From Arthrobacter sp. SLBN-122 (lineage in GTDB: Bacteria > Actinomycetota > Actinomycetes > Actinomycetales > Micrococcaceae), in contig NZ_VFMS01000001.1 of NCBI RefSeq assembly GCF_006715165.1, forward strand, positions 1,736,001 to 1,800,000: a stretch of 64,000 nt of DNA, written 5' to 3'. The notes beneath the pieces were generated by a model. It had not been told where the DNA came from and made no database searches. It saw nothing but the letters and a program-made list of their open reading frames with translations. Both the position numbers and the translations under genes were made by a program. This document shows, one piece after another, positions 49,648 through 57,549 of this stretch; the first letter of the stretch is position 1, and the number at the start of each line of letters is the position of its first letter.

Positions 49648-51021
49648 CTACAGCGCCTTCACGGCACCCAGCACCTGGGCCAGGGAGTCCTTGGCGTCGC
49701 CGAACAGCAGTGACGTCTGCGGCTGGTACAGCAGGTCGTTCTCGATGCCGGCAAACCCGGGGCGCATGGACCGCTTGAGGAACACCACCTGCCGCGCCTC
49801 CGCCACCTCCAGGATGGGCATCCCGTAAATCGGCGAGCCGGACGAGGTCTTTGCTGCCGGGTTCACCACATCGTTGGCGCCCACCACCAAGGCCACGTCC
49901 GTCGTCTTGAACTCCGGGTTGATCTCGCCCATCTCCTTCAGCGACTCGTACGGGACGTTGGCCTCGGCCAGGAGCACGTTCATGTGGCCCGGCATGCGGC
50001 CGGCTACCGGATGGATCGCGAAGTCCACCTCGATGCCGCGGGCCTCCAGGGCCAGTGCCAGTTCGGCGGCCGTGTGCTGGCCCTGGGCCACGGCCAGGCC
50101 GTAACCCGGAACGATGATCACCCGCTGGGCGTACCCCAAAAGAACTGCCACGTCCTCTGCCGACGACGAACGGACCGGGCGGTCGCTCACGGCGGTGGAC
50201 CCCGCCGTCGAACCTCCCCTGAAAGCCCCGAACAGGATGCCCGCCACGCTCCGGCCCATGGCGGCGGCCATGGCACGGGTGAGGATGGTGCCCGACGCCC
50301 CCACCAGGGTCCCTGCCACCACCAGCAGCACGTTGCCCAGCACCAGGCCGGACGCCGCGACGGCCAGGCCGGTGAAGGCGTTCAGCAGCGAGATGACGAT
50401 GGGAACGTCCGCGCCGCCCACGGGCAGCACCAGCAGGACGCCGGCGGCGAGGCCCAGGGCCAGCAGCAGGACCGCAAGGGGCAGCGAACCAGTGACGACC
50501 ACGGCCACGCCGGCGGCCACCGCGGCGAGCAGGACCGCGGACATCACCACCGGCAGGCCCGGGAACACCACGGGCCGGGTGGTCATCAGTTCCTGCAGCT
50601 TGGCGAACGTCAAGCCCGAGCCAGCGAAGGAAACGGCACCCACCAGGAGCGTGAACACGATGGCCACCCGCACCCAGGGATTGTCCGAATGGGCCAGTTC
50701 CAGAAGTGCCACCAGGGCAGCCGCGCCACCGCCCACCCCGTTGAAAAGGGCAACCAGTTGCGGCATCTGCGTCATCTTCACGCGCCGGGCCACCGGCGCC
50801 GCCACTGCGCTGCCCACGGCGATCGCCGCCAGGATCCAGGGAATGTTGTCCAGCCGGGCGGACAGGAACACCGTGACGACGGCGATCAGCGCCCCGAGTG
50901 CGCCCACCAGGTTTCCCCGCCGGGCCGTTCGCGGGGAGCTGAGGCCCCGCAGGGCCAGGATGAAGCAGACCGCCGCGGCGAGGTAGAGCAGGGAGGTCCA
51001 GACGGGATCGAGGAGGCTCAT
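49648..51021 (-). CDS. pntB: NAD(P) transhydrogenase beta subunit
   Basis: The 457-residue subunit carries the membrane part (nine or so hydrophobic segments up to about residue 265) and the NADP(H)-binding domain III: VIIVPGYGLAVAQGQ, HPVAGRMPGHMNVLLAEANVPY and LVVGANDVVNPAA. The complex exchanges hydride between NAD(H) and NADP(H), driven by the proton gradient, and supplies NADPH. Its ATG overlaps the stop of the small alpha-2 subunit gene by four bases. Confidence 0.96.
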   Translation of the reverse strand: MSLLDPVWTSLLYLAAAVCFILALRGLSSPRTARRGNLVGALGALIAVVTVFLSARLDNIPWILAAIAVGSAVAAPVARRVKMTQMPQLVALFNGVGGGAAALVALLELAHSDNPWVRVAIVFTLLVGAVSFAGSGLTFAKLQELMTTRPVVFPGLPVVMSAVLLAAVAAGVAVVVTGSLPLAVLLLALGLAAGVLLVLPVGGADVPIVISLLNAFTGLAVAASGLVLGNVLLVVAGTLVGASGTILTRAMAAAMGRSVAGILFGAFRGGSTAGSTAVSDRPVRSSSAEDVAVLLGYAQRVIIVPGYGLAVAQGQHTAAELALALEARGIEVDFAIHPVAGRMPGHMNVLLAEANVPYESLKEMGEINPEFKTTDVALVVGANDVVNPAAKTSSGSPIYGMPILEVAEARQVVFLKRSMRPGFAGIENDLLYQPQTSLLFGDAKDSLAQVLGAVKAL

Positions 51022-51341
51022 TTGCCGCCTCCCTTGGGTTCGACGGCGCGGGCCTTGGCCGTGTCCTTCTTCGCGTGGAACATATGCAGCATCCGGTCCG
51101 TCACCACGAACCCGCCCACCAGGTTGGCGGTTGCAAGGACGACGGCGACCAGCGCCACCGCCAGGACCCAGGAGTCTGCTGCCTGGCCGGCCACAATGAT
51201 GGCACCGACCAGGATGATGCCGTGGATGGCGTTGGCGCCGGACATGAGCGGCGTGTGCAGGGTGCTGGAGACCTTGGACACCACTTCGAAGCCGACGAAC
51301 ACCGCCAGTACCGTGATGGTCAGCAGCGCTGTTCCGTCCAT
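51018..51341 (-). CDS. pntAB: NAD(P) transhydrogenase alpha subunit 2 (membrane part)
   Basis: A 107-residue protein with three hydrophobic segments (TALLTITVLAVFVGFEVV; GIILVGAIIVAGQ; LAVALVAVVLATANLVGGF). This is the membrane segment that in E. coli is fused to the end of PntA; here it is a separate gene, as in many three-subunit enzymes. It overlaps the alpha-1 stop by one base and the pntB start by four, so the operon is tightly coupled. Confidence 0.93.
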   Translation of the reverse strand: MDGTALLTITVLAVFVGFEVVSKVSSTLHTPLMSGANAIHGIILVGAIIVAGQAADSWVLAVALVAVVLATANLVGGFVVTDRMLHMFHAKKDTAKARAVEPKGGGK

Positions 51342-52549
51342 CAGAGCGCCCCTTCCTGCCGGGCCGCGGCCGTGGCGGGCTCTGCGGCGGTACGTGCCCG
51401 GGCCGTCAGCAGCTCCGCCGTGGGCTGGTGCCGTACCACGCCGTCGTGGGTGAGGCAGGCGCCGGCCACCACTTCGTCGTCGAAATCCAGGTTCAGGGTG
51501 CCGGGGCCGTCATCGGCGCGGACCAGCAGGGCCAGCAGGTTGGCCACGTTCTTGGCGTAGAGGCGGGAGGCGTCCGAGGCCATGGCCGAAGCCGGGTCCT
51601 TGAGGCCCACCAGGGTGATGTGCCCGGTTCCGTCGGCGGTGGGGATCGGGATGTCCTGGCCCGGCACCGACCCTTCCACGTTGCCCCCGGATTCCGCGGC
51701 GAGGTCGATCACGATGGATCCCGGCCGCATGCCCTGCACCATCTCGCGGGTCACCAAAAGGGGCGCCGGCCGCCCGGGGACTGCCGCCGTCGTAATCAAT
51801 ACGTCCGATTGCGCCACGTGCGGCGCCAGCAACTGCCGCTGCCGGGTGCCGGCGTCGGAGCTCAGCTGCCGGGCGTAGCCGCCGGCCGCCTCCGCCGTCT
51901 CGAGGTCCAGGCGGACGAACGTGCCTCCCATTGAGGCGACCTCGTCCGCGGAGGCGGGGCGGATATCGTTGGCGAAAACCCGGGCACCCAGGCGCTTGGC
52001 GGTGCCGATGGCCTGAAGTCCAGCCACACCGGCGCCGAGCACCAGGACCCGGGCGGGCGGGACGGTTCCGGCGGCGGTCATGTACAGCGGGAAGAAGCGG
52101 GGCAGCCGGATGGCCGCCTCCAGCACGCAGCGGTACCCGGCCACCAGCGCTTGGGAAGTCAGGGCGTCCATGGACTGGGCGCGGGAAATGCGGGGCACCA
52201 GTTCCAGGGCAAAGGAGGTCACCCCGCTGTCCGCGAGCGCCTGCACGGCCGGCAGTTCGGACGACGGCGACGCGAGCCCCACGGTAACGGTGCCCCTTTT
52301 CAGGGACGCGGCAGTGTGCGGGTCAAGGGGGCGGACGTGGGCGAGGATGTGGAGGGCAGCAATGTCCAGCTCCGGGACGATGGTGGCGCCGGCCTTTTCG
52401 TATTCCTGATCAGCATGCCCCGCGGCGTCTCCTGCCCCGGTTTCCACCAGGACCTCCAGCCCCAAACCTGCCAGTTGCCGGACGGTGTCCGGAGTGGCGG
52501 AAACACGCCGCTCACCCTCCCGGCGTTCCCGCGGTATGCCCAGTTTCAC
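51341..52549 (-). CDS. pntAA: NAD(P) transhydrogenase alpha subunit 1 (NAD-binding)
   Basis: A 402-residue soluble subunit, homologous to alanine dehydrogenase. Features: KLGIPRERREGERRVSATP start, RISRAQSMDALTSQALVAGY, the NAD fold [20 protein letters not shown], and VIDLAAESGGNVEGS. GTG 52549, with GGGAG about nine bases before it, begins exactly at the conserved N-terminus and is preferred over a longer frame. First gene of the pnt operon; the strong hairpin at 52703-52746 lies upstream. Confidence 0.93.
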   Translation of the reverse strand: MKLGIPRERREGERRVSATPDTVRQLAGLGLEVLVETGAGDAAGHADQEYEKAGATIVPELDIAALHILAHVRPLDPHTAASLKRGTVTVGLASPSSELPAVQALADSGVTSFALELVPRISRAQSMDALTSQALVAGYRCVLEAAIRLPRFFPLYMTAAGTVPPARVLVLGAGVAGLQAIGTAKRLGARVFANDIRPASADEVASMGGTFVRLDLETAEAAGGYARQLSSDAGTRQRQLLAPHVAQSDVLITTAAVPGRPAPLLVTREMVQGMRPGSIVIDLAAESGGNVEGSVPGQDIPIPTADGTGHITLVGLKDPASAMASDASRLYAKNVANLLALLVRADDGPGTLNLDFDDEVVAGACLTHDGVVRHQPTAELLTARARTAAEPATAAARQEGAL

Positions 52550-52702
52550 CCGGTGACTCCCTCTTCCCGACAAGCAGTGCAGCGGCTCTGCTGCACGCAG
52601 TTGGCTAGAGTCTAGGGCCACGGCTGCCGGGACGGGAGTGGGGCGGCCCGCTTGGATGGCAAACAGTTATCTCGCGCCGCGTGCCGATCTGCGCAGCGAC
52701 GG

Positions 52703-52746
52703 TCCGGTCCGCTGCGCAGGGACAGTCCCTGCGCAGCGGGACCGGA
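52703..52746 (-). terminator. Very strong hairpin between the pca operon and pnt
   Basis: An uninterrupted 15-bp stem (52709-52723 with 52725-52739, beginning CCGCTGCGCAGGGAC) with a one-base centre extends to 21 bp when G52740 is bulged. The palindrome CTGCGCAG also recurs nearby at 52689 and 52752. It follows the last pca-operon gene on the minus strand, so it is probably its terminator, though without a T-run. Confidence 0.7.
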
Positions 52747-52772
52747 GGCGGCTGCGCAGTGCGGGGTGCCTG

Positions 52773-53585
52773 CTACCCGCGGGCCGTGAGGTCTGCCGAA
52801 ATGAGCTTCGCCGTGGCCACGATCTCCTGCGCCACTGATGCCAGGTAGGCGTCCCGGTCCGGCTTCGCATCGACGGACTGGGCCTGCAGGGACACGTTCA
52901 CCGCGGCCACCACTTTGGATCCGTCGTACACAGGAGCGGCTACGGACATCAGGCCCAGCTCCAGTTCCTGGTCAAGCAGGCACCAACCTTGCGCGCGGAC
53001 GGTCTCCAGCACAGCCAGCAGGTCCTGGACAGATCCGAGGGCACGCGGTGTCAGCGGTTTGATGTCGGCAGCAGCAAGGTATGCCTTGAGCTCTGCCGGC
53101 GGCAGGGACGCGAGCAGCACGCGGCCCATCGAGGTGGCGTAAGCCGGGAAGCGGGTGCCCACCGTAATGCCGATGGTCATGATGCGCCGCGTGGTCACGC
53201 GGGCGATGTAGGCGATGTCCGTGCCGTCCAGCACGGCGGCGGAGGTGGACTCCCCCAGTTTGAGGGACAGTTCCTCCAGGTGCGGCTGGGCCAGCTGCGG
53301 CAGGGACAGCCCCGAAAGGTACGCGTAGCCCAGCTGGAGGACCTTGGCCGTCAGCGCGAATGTTTTGCCGTCGGTGCGCACATAGCCCAGCTCCACCAGG
53401 GTGTGCAGGAACCGTCGTGCGGTGGCCCGGGTCAGGCCGGTGCGGCCTGCCACCTCGGTGAGCGTCATGACCGGACGGTCGGCGTCGAAGGCACGGATCA
53501 CGGCCAGGCCCCGCGCCAGCGACTGGACGTACTGGTCGCTGGCCTGCGGGGCGGGCTGGGTATCGGTACCTGCGGCGTCGGTCAT
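52773..53585 (-). CDS. pcaR: IclR-family regulator of the pca genes
   Basis: A 270-residue IclR-type regulator of the PcaR/PcaU/PobR kind. The winged helix is QSLARGLAVIRAFDADRPVM, TLTEVAGRTGLTRATARRFLHTLVELGYV; the effector domain has YIARVTTRRIMTIGITVGTRFPAYATSMGRVLL and the MSVAAPVYDGSKVVAAVN end. The QSL-RGL-VI start is typical of the protocatechuate/3-oxoadipate group. It is the last gene of the long quinate-pca run, 23 bp after pcaJ. ATG 53585 is preferred over a TTG three codons earlier. Confidence 0.88.
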   Translation of the reverse strand: MTDAAGTDTQPAPQASDQYVQSLARGLAVIRAFDADRPVMTLTEVAGRTGLTRATARRFLHTLVELGYVRTDGKTFALTAKVLQLGYAYLSGLSLPQLAQPHLEELSLKLGESTSAAVLDGTDIAYIARVTTRRIMTIGITVGTRFPAYATSMGRVLLASLPPAELKAYLAAADIKPLTPRALGSVQDLLAVLETVRAQGWCLLDQELELGLMSVAAPVYDGSKVVAAVNVSLQAQSVDAKPDRDAYLASVAQEIVATAKLISADLTARG

Positions 53586-53608
53586 GGTTACCAATCCTAG
53601 GGCTGTCC

Positions 53609-54277
53609 TCAGGCGGCAGCCTTGAGGGGAACGGGAACGAGTTCCTGGAGCTCCTCGAGGGTGCAGCCGAAGGTTTCACGGACGGTGACGCCGTCGGGGC
53701 CGGTGAGGAAGACGCCCTTGTCCGTGTAGATGCGGGTGACGCAGCCGACGCCGGTGATGGGGTAGGTGCAGGACTCGACGATCTTGGAGGCGCCTTCGCG
53801 GGTCAGGAGGGTCATCATGACGAACACGTCCTTGGCGCCCGTGGCCAGGTCCATGGCACCGCCGACGGCGGGAATCGCCCCGGGTGCCCCGGTGTGCCAG
53901 TTCGCCAGGTCACCGGTGGCGGATACCTGGAAGGCGCCCAGGACACAGATGTCCAGGTGCCCGCCGCGCATGATCGCGAATGAATCGGCATGGTGGAAGT
54001 AGGACGCGCCGGGGAGTTCGGTCACGGGGATCTTGCCGGCGTTGATGAGGTCCCCGTCGATCTGGTCCCCAACAGCCACAGGGCCCATGCCGAGCATCCC
54101 ATTCTCCGTGTGGAGGGTGATGTTCTGTTCGTCGGTGAGGTAGTTGGAGACCAGGGTGGGCTGCCCGATTCCGAGGTTCACGAAGGATCCCGGGGCGATG
54201 TCCTTGGCCACCAGCCGGGCCAGGTCGTCGCGGCCGAGTGGGGTGGCGGAGGTCTGGAGGGTTGTTGCGGTGCTCAT
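53609..54277 (-). CDS. pcaJ: 3-Oxoadipate CoA-transferase subunit B
   Basis: A 222-residue subunit of a class I CoA-transferase that moves CoA from succinyl-CoA to 3-oxoadipate. The nucleotide/CoA loop GIGQPTLVSN precedes the catalytic glutamate in TENGMLGMGPV; GGHLDICVLGAFQVS and GAKDVFVMM follow. ATG 54277 starts one base after the pcaI stop, so the two subunits are coupled. Sequence alone does not separate this from acetoacetate transferases; the pca context decides. Confidence 0.92.
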   Translation of the reverse strand: MSTATTLQTSATPLGRDDLARLVAKDIAPGSFVNLGIGQPTLVSNYLTDEQNITLHTENGMLGMGPVAVGDQIDGDLINAGKIPVTELPGASYFHHADSFAIMRGGHLDICVLGAFQVSATGDLANWHTGAPGAIPAVGGAMDLATGAKDVFVMMTLLTREGASKIVESCTYPITGVGCVTRIYTDKGVFLTGPDGVTVRETFGCTLEELQELVPVPLKAAA

Positions 54278-54278
54278 C

Positions 54279-54980
54279 TCAGGCCACCTTTCCTGCTGTG
54301 TTGGAGGTGCCTTGGCCGCTGCCGGCAACCTTGACGATGCTGTTGACGTAAATGCCGGGGGTGACCACGTTCTCCGGGTCCAGCGCCCCCGTGGGGACGA
54401 TCTCCGAGACCTGGACGATGGTGTGCCTGGCGGCCGCCGCCATGATGGGCCCGAAGTTCCGGGCGGTCTTGCGGTACACCAGGTTGCCCTTGCCGTCGGC
54501 CTTGAGTGCCTTGACCAGGGCGACGTCGGCGTGGATGGGGGTTTCGAAGACTTGCCATTTGCCGTCCAGGAAGCGGGTTTCCTTGCCCTCGGCGAGCATG
54601 GTGCCGTAGCCGGTGGGGGTAAAGAACCCGCCGATCCCGGCGCCCGCGGCGCGGATGCGTTCGGCGAGGTTGCCCTGTGGCACCAGTTCCAGCTCGATCT
54701 GCCCGGCCTTGTATTTGGCGTCGAAGTGCCAGGAATCGGACTGCCGCGGGAAGGAGCAGATCATCTTCTTCACGCGGCCTTCCTTGATGAGCAGGGCCAG
54801 GCCCTGGTCGCCCTGGCCGGCGTTGTTGTTCACCACGGTCAGGTCCGTGGCCCCGCATTCGAGCAGGGCGTCGATCAGTTCGAACGGCTGGCCGGCGTTG
54901 CCGAACCCGCCGATCATCACGGTGGAGCCGTCCTTGATGCCGGCCACGGCATCGGCCACGGTGTCTACGAAATTCAGCAT
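54279..54980 (-). CDS. pcaI: 3-Oxoadipate CoA-transferase subunit A
   Basis: A 233-residue partner subunit. Family features: GSTVMIGGFGNAGQPFELIDAL near the N-terminus, VVNNNAGQGDQGLALLI, SFPRQSDSWHFDAKYKAGQIELELVPQGNLAERIRA, and the GIGGFFTPTGYGT loop. Start ATG 54980, five bases after the thiolase stop. Together with PcaJ it makes 3-oxoadipyl-CoA. Confidence 0.92.
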   Translation of the reverse strand: MLNFVDTVADAVAGIKDGSTVMIGGFGNAGQPFELIDALLECGATDLTVVNNNAGQGDQGLALLIKEGRVKKMICSFPRQSDSWHFDAKYKAGQIELELVPQGNLAERIRAAGAGIGGFFTPTGYGTMLAEGKETRFLDGKWQVFETPIHADVALVKALKADGKGNLVYRKTARNFGPIMAAAARHTIVQVSEIVPTGALDPENVVTPGIYVNSIVKVAGSGQGTSNTAGKVA

Positions 54981-54985
54981 CTCTC

Positions 54986-56203
54986 TCAGCCCTTCACACC
55001 AGCAGTTACGTTTTCGAGCACGACGGCCAGGCCTTGGCCGACTCCGATGCAGATCGCCGCGACGCCCCAGCGTTCACCGGAGGCCTGCAGGCTCCTGGCG
55101 AGGGTGCCCAGGATCCGGGTCCCGGAAGCGCCCAGCGGGTGGCCCATGGCGATCGCGCCGCCGTGCCGGTTCACGATTGTGGGGTCTATGCCCCAGGCGT
55201 TGATGCAGGCCAGGGACTGGGCAGCAAAGGCCTCGTTAAGTTCGACGGCGCCCACCTGGTCCCAGCCGATGCCCGCCTTAGCCAGGGCCTTGTTCGCCGC
55301 CTCAACGGGTGCGTAGCCGAAGTACTGCGGATCGTTCGCGTGCGCCCCGCGACCGGCAATGCGGGCCAGCGGGTCCAGCCCCAGCAGCCCGGCGGCAGCT
55401 TCGGAACCCATCCAGGCCGCGGAGGCGCCGTCGGACAATGGCGAAGCATTCCCGGCAGTGACTGTGCCGCCCACCTCATCGCCCTCGGGTTCCTTGCGGA
55501 ACACGGTCTTCAGCGCCGCCAGCTTCTCGGCGGTGGACCCCGGGCGGATGCCCTCGTCCCGCACCAGGTCAGTTCCCGGCACCGGAGCCACGAGACTGTC
55601 ATAGAACCCTTCGTCCCAGGCGGCCGCGGAGAGGTTATGCGAGTTGGCGGCGAACTCGTCCTGCGCCTGGCGGGTCACGCCGTACTTCTCCCGCAAACGT
55701 TCCGTGGCCTCGCCCAGGGAGATGGTCCATTCCTTGGGCATCGCCTTGTTCACCAAGCGCCAGCCCAGCGTGGTGGAGGCCAGCGTCATGTCCCCGGCCG
55801 GGTAGGGCTTCTCGGTCTTGGGCAGCACCCACGGGGCACGGGACATGGATTCGGCGCCGCCCACCAGCATCAAATCGGCGTCGCCGGCGTTGATCTGGCG
55901 GGAGGCGATGATTGCGGCATCCAGGGACGATCCGCACAGCCGGTTAATGGTGGTGCCCGGGATGGACACCGGGAGTCCTGCCAGCAGCGTGCCCATCCGG
56001 GCGATGTTGCGGTTCTCCTCACCGGCGCCGTTGGCGTTGCCGAACACCACCTCGTCAATCCGCTCAACATCAAGGCCGGGGGCACGCTTCACGGACTCCT
56101 TGATCACGTGCGCGGCAAGGTCATCCGGACGGACTGCTGCGAGGCCGGAGCCGAACTTGCCGAACGGGGTGCGCACGGCGTCGTACACAAAAGCCTGGTT
56201 CAT
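54986..56203 (-). CDS. pcaF: 3-Oxoadipyl-CoA thiolase
   Basis: A 405-residue thiolase that splits 3-oxoadipyl-CoA into succinyl-CoA and acetyl-CoA, the final step of the pathway. The nucleophilic cysteine is in INRLCGSSLDA, the histidine in GHPLGASGTR, and the second cysteine in AAICIGVGQG. ATG 56203 is chosen because upstream in-frame sequence comes from an inverted repeat. It lies after pcaC with that repeat in the 84-bp gap. Confidence 0.95.
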   Translation of the reverse strand: MNQAFVYDAVRTPFGKFGSGLAAVRPDDLAAHVIKESVKRAPGLDVERIDEVVFGNANGAGEENRNIARMGTLLAGLPVSIPGTTINRLCGSSLDAAIIASRQINAGDADLMLVGGAESMSRAPWVLPKTEKPYPAGDMTLASTTLGWRLVNKAMPKEWTISLGEATERLREKYGVTRQAQDEFAANSHNLSAAAWDEGFYDSLVAPVPGTDLVRDEGIRPGSTAEKLAALKTVFRKEPEGDEVGGTVTAGNASPLSDGASAAWMGSEAAAGLLGLDPLARIAGRGAHANDPQYFGYAPVEAANKALAKAGIGWDQVGAVELNEAFAAQSLACINAWGIDPTIVNRHGGAIAMGHPLGASGTRILGTLARSLQASGERWGVAAICIGVGQGLAVVLENVTAGVKG

Positions 56204-56230
56204 GGGGTTCCTCAAATTCTGTCTGGGATT

Positions 56231-56296
56231 CCCAACCAGGTAGCAGTTAATGTCGTTTTGGAGCCCCATAACGACATCTGCTGCTACCTAGTTGGG
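56231..56296. repeat. Long inverted repeat between pcaC and pcaF
   Basis: Arms of 27 nt (56231-56257 and 56270-56296) pair at 23 of 27 positions around a 12-nt loop; the left arm begins CCCAACCAGGTAGCAG. The right arm overlaps the last three codons and the stop of pcaC, so those codons (Q-P-N-stop) come from the element. It looks like a dispersed intergenic element or an mRNA-processing structure inside the operon. Confidence 0.75.
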
Positions 56297-56734
56297 CTGG
56301 GGTTCTTCGCTGTGGGTGCTGTCCAGCTCGCGGAAGACCTGCTGTGCCGTCTTGAAGGCGGTATTGGCGGACGGGACGCCGCAGTAGATGGCGGTCTGCA
56401 GCAGGATTTCCTTGATCTCGTCCCTGCTGAGGCCGTTCCGGAGGGCGGCGCGGATGTGCATGGCCAGCTCTTCCCAGTGCCCGTGGGCCACCATGGCGGT
56501 GATGGTCACGGCGGAGCGCATTTGGCGCGGGAGCCCCGGCCTGGTCCAGATTCCACCCCACGCGATGCGGGTGATCATGTCCTGGAAGTCCTCGGTGAAC
56601 TCATCCTTGTTGGCGTTCGCCCGGTCCACGTGCGCATCACCCAGGACTTCGCGCCGGACCTTCATGCCGCCGTCGTAAATCTCCTGGCTGGTGGCTCCGG
56701 GCTGGACCACCCCGTGCCGTTCGTTGCCGCTCAT
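56288..56734 (-). CDS. pcaC: 4-Carboxymuconolactone decarboxylase
   Basis: A 148-residue small enzyme that decarboxylates gamma-carboxymuconolactone. It shows the family core RSAVTITAMVAHGHWEELAMHIRAALRNGLSRDEIKEILLQ followed by TAIYCGVPSANTAFK. Its ATG overlaps the stop of pcaC's upstream partner pcaD in reading order: pcaD ends at 56731 on the minus strand after starting upstream of it, giving a four-base overlap with this gene's start region. Its own 3' end is formed by the inverted repeat. Confidence 0.93.
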   Translation of the reverse strand: MSGNERHGVVQPGATSQEIYDGGMKVRREVLGDAHVDRANANKDEFTEDFQDMITRIAWGGIWTRPGLPRQMRSAVTITAMVAHGHWEELAMHIRAALRNGLSRDEIKEILLQTAIYCGVPSANTAFKTAQQVFRELDSTHSEEPQPN

Positions 56735-57549
56735 TTGGCTGCTCCCTGTGATTCGGCCCAGCTGATCAGGCTGCGCATCAGGTCTGCCACGTGTGCCGGT
56801 GCCTCGGCGGGTGCCAGATGCGCCATGCCCGCAAGCGTGACCGCGGTGGCGGTCCCGCCCGCTGCGGTGATTCCTGCCGCGACTTCGTCAGCCATTTCCG
56901 GTGTGGCCACGCCGTCCAGCGCCCCGGCGATGACCTGGGTGGGGACGCGGATGCTGCCGAGTTCGCTGCGGACATCGAAGGAAGCCAGGGCCTCGCAGCA
57001 GAAGGCGTAGCTGAAGCGGTCGGCGTCCCGCAGGGCATGCAGGAGCCGGCTGCTGAACTCGGGTTCCCGGTCCATGAAGCCCGGTGCGAACCAGCGCTGC
57101 GCGGAGCCCTGGATCATCACGGGCGTGCCCTGGGTGCGGACGGTTTCGGCGCGCTCCAGCCAGCCCTCCGGCGTGCCGATTTTGGCACCGCTGTTCTGCA
57201 CGGACAGGCTCTTCAGCCGTTCCCCGTGCTTGATGCCGAGCTGCAGGCCCACCGCGCCGCCCAGGGAGACACCGGCGTAGTGGAATGCCTCACCGGGGGC
57301 GATCGAATCGACCAGGTCCACCACGGCGTCCGCGAGGGCCGCGACGTCGAACGTTTCGGTGGCGGCGGGCGAGACACCGTGGCCGGGGAGGTCCCAGGCC
57401 ACCAGGTCGACGTCAGTGCCGAGCAGGGTGGCCACGCGGTTCCACAGGATGGAGGAGGTGCCCAGTGAGGGGCCCGCCACCAGCAGGGGGTGATCGCCCA
57501 GGGGTCGCTGGGGTGACAGCAGCGCTGCTTTGAGGGCCGGTTTAGCCAC
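56731..57549 (-). CDS. pcaD: 3-Oxoadipate enol-lactonase
   Basis: A 272-residue alpha/beta hydrolase that opens 3-oxoadipate enol-lactone. The nucleophile is in YAGVSLGGAVGLQLG; the acid is probably in VIAGALDGVATPE and the base is the histidine in LAGMAHLAPAEAP. GTG 57549 overlaps the pcaB stop by eight bases and its stop overlaps the pcaC start by four, so B, D and C are coupled. It is a separate gene, not the fused PcaL seen in some actinobacteria. Confidence 0.92.
   Translation of the reverse strand: MAKPALKAALLSPQRPLGDHPLLVAGPSLGTSSILWNRVATLLGTDVDLVAWDLPGHGVSPAATETFDVAALADAVVDLVDSIAPGEAFHYAGVSLGGAVGLQLGIKHGERLKSLSVQNSGAKIGTPEGWLERAETVRTQGTPVMIQGSAQRWFAPGFMDREPEFSSRLLHALRDADRFSYAFCCEALASFDVRSELGSIRVPTQVIAGALDGVATPEMADEVAAGITAAGGTATAVTLAGMAHLAPAEAPAHVADLMRSLISWAESQGAAK

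Noticed and set aside
55034..57010. A 658-codon plus-strand frame opposite pcaF, pcaC and pcaD
   Set aside because: Low-complexity composition and spans three well-supported genes and the inverted repeat.
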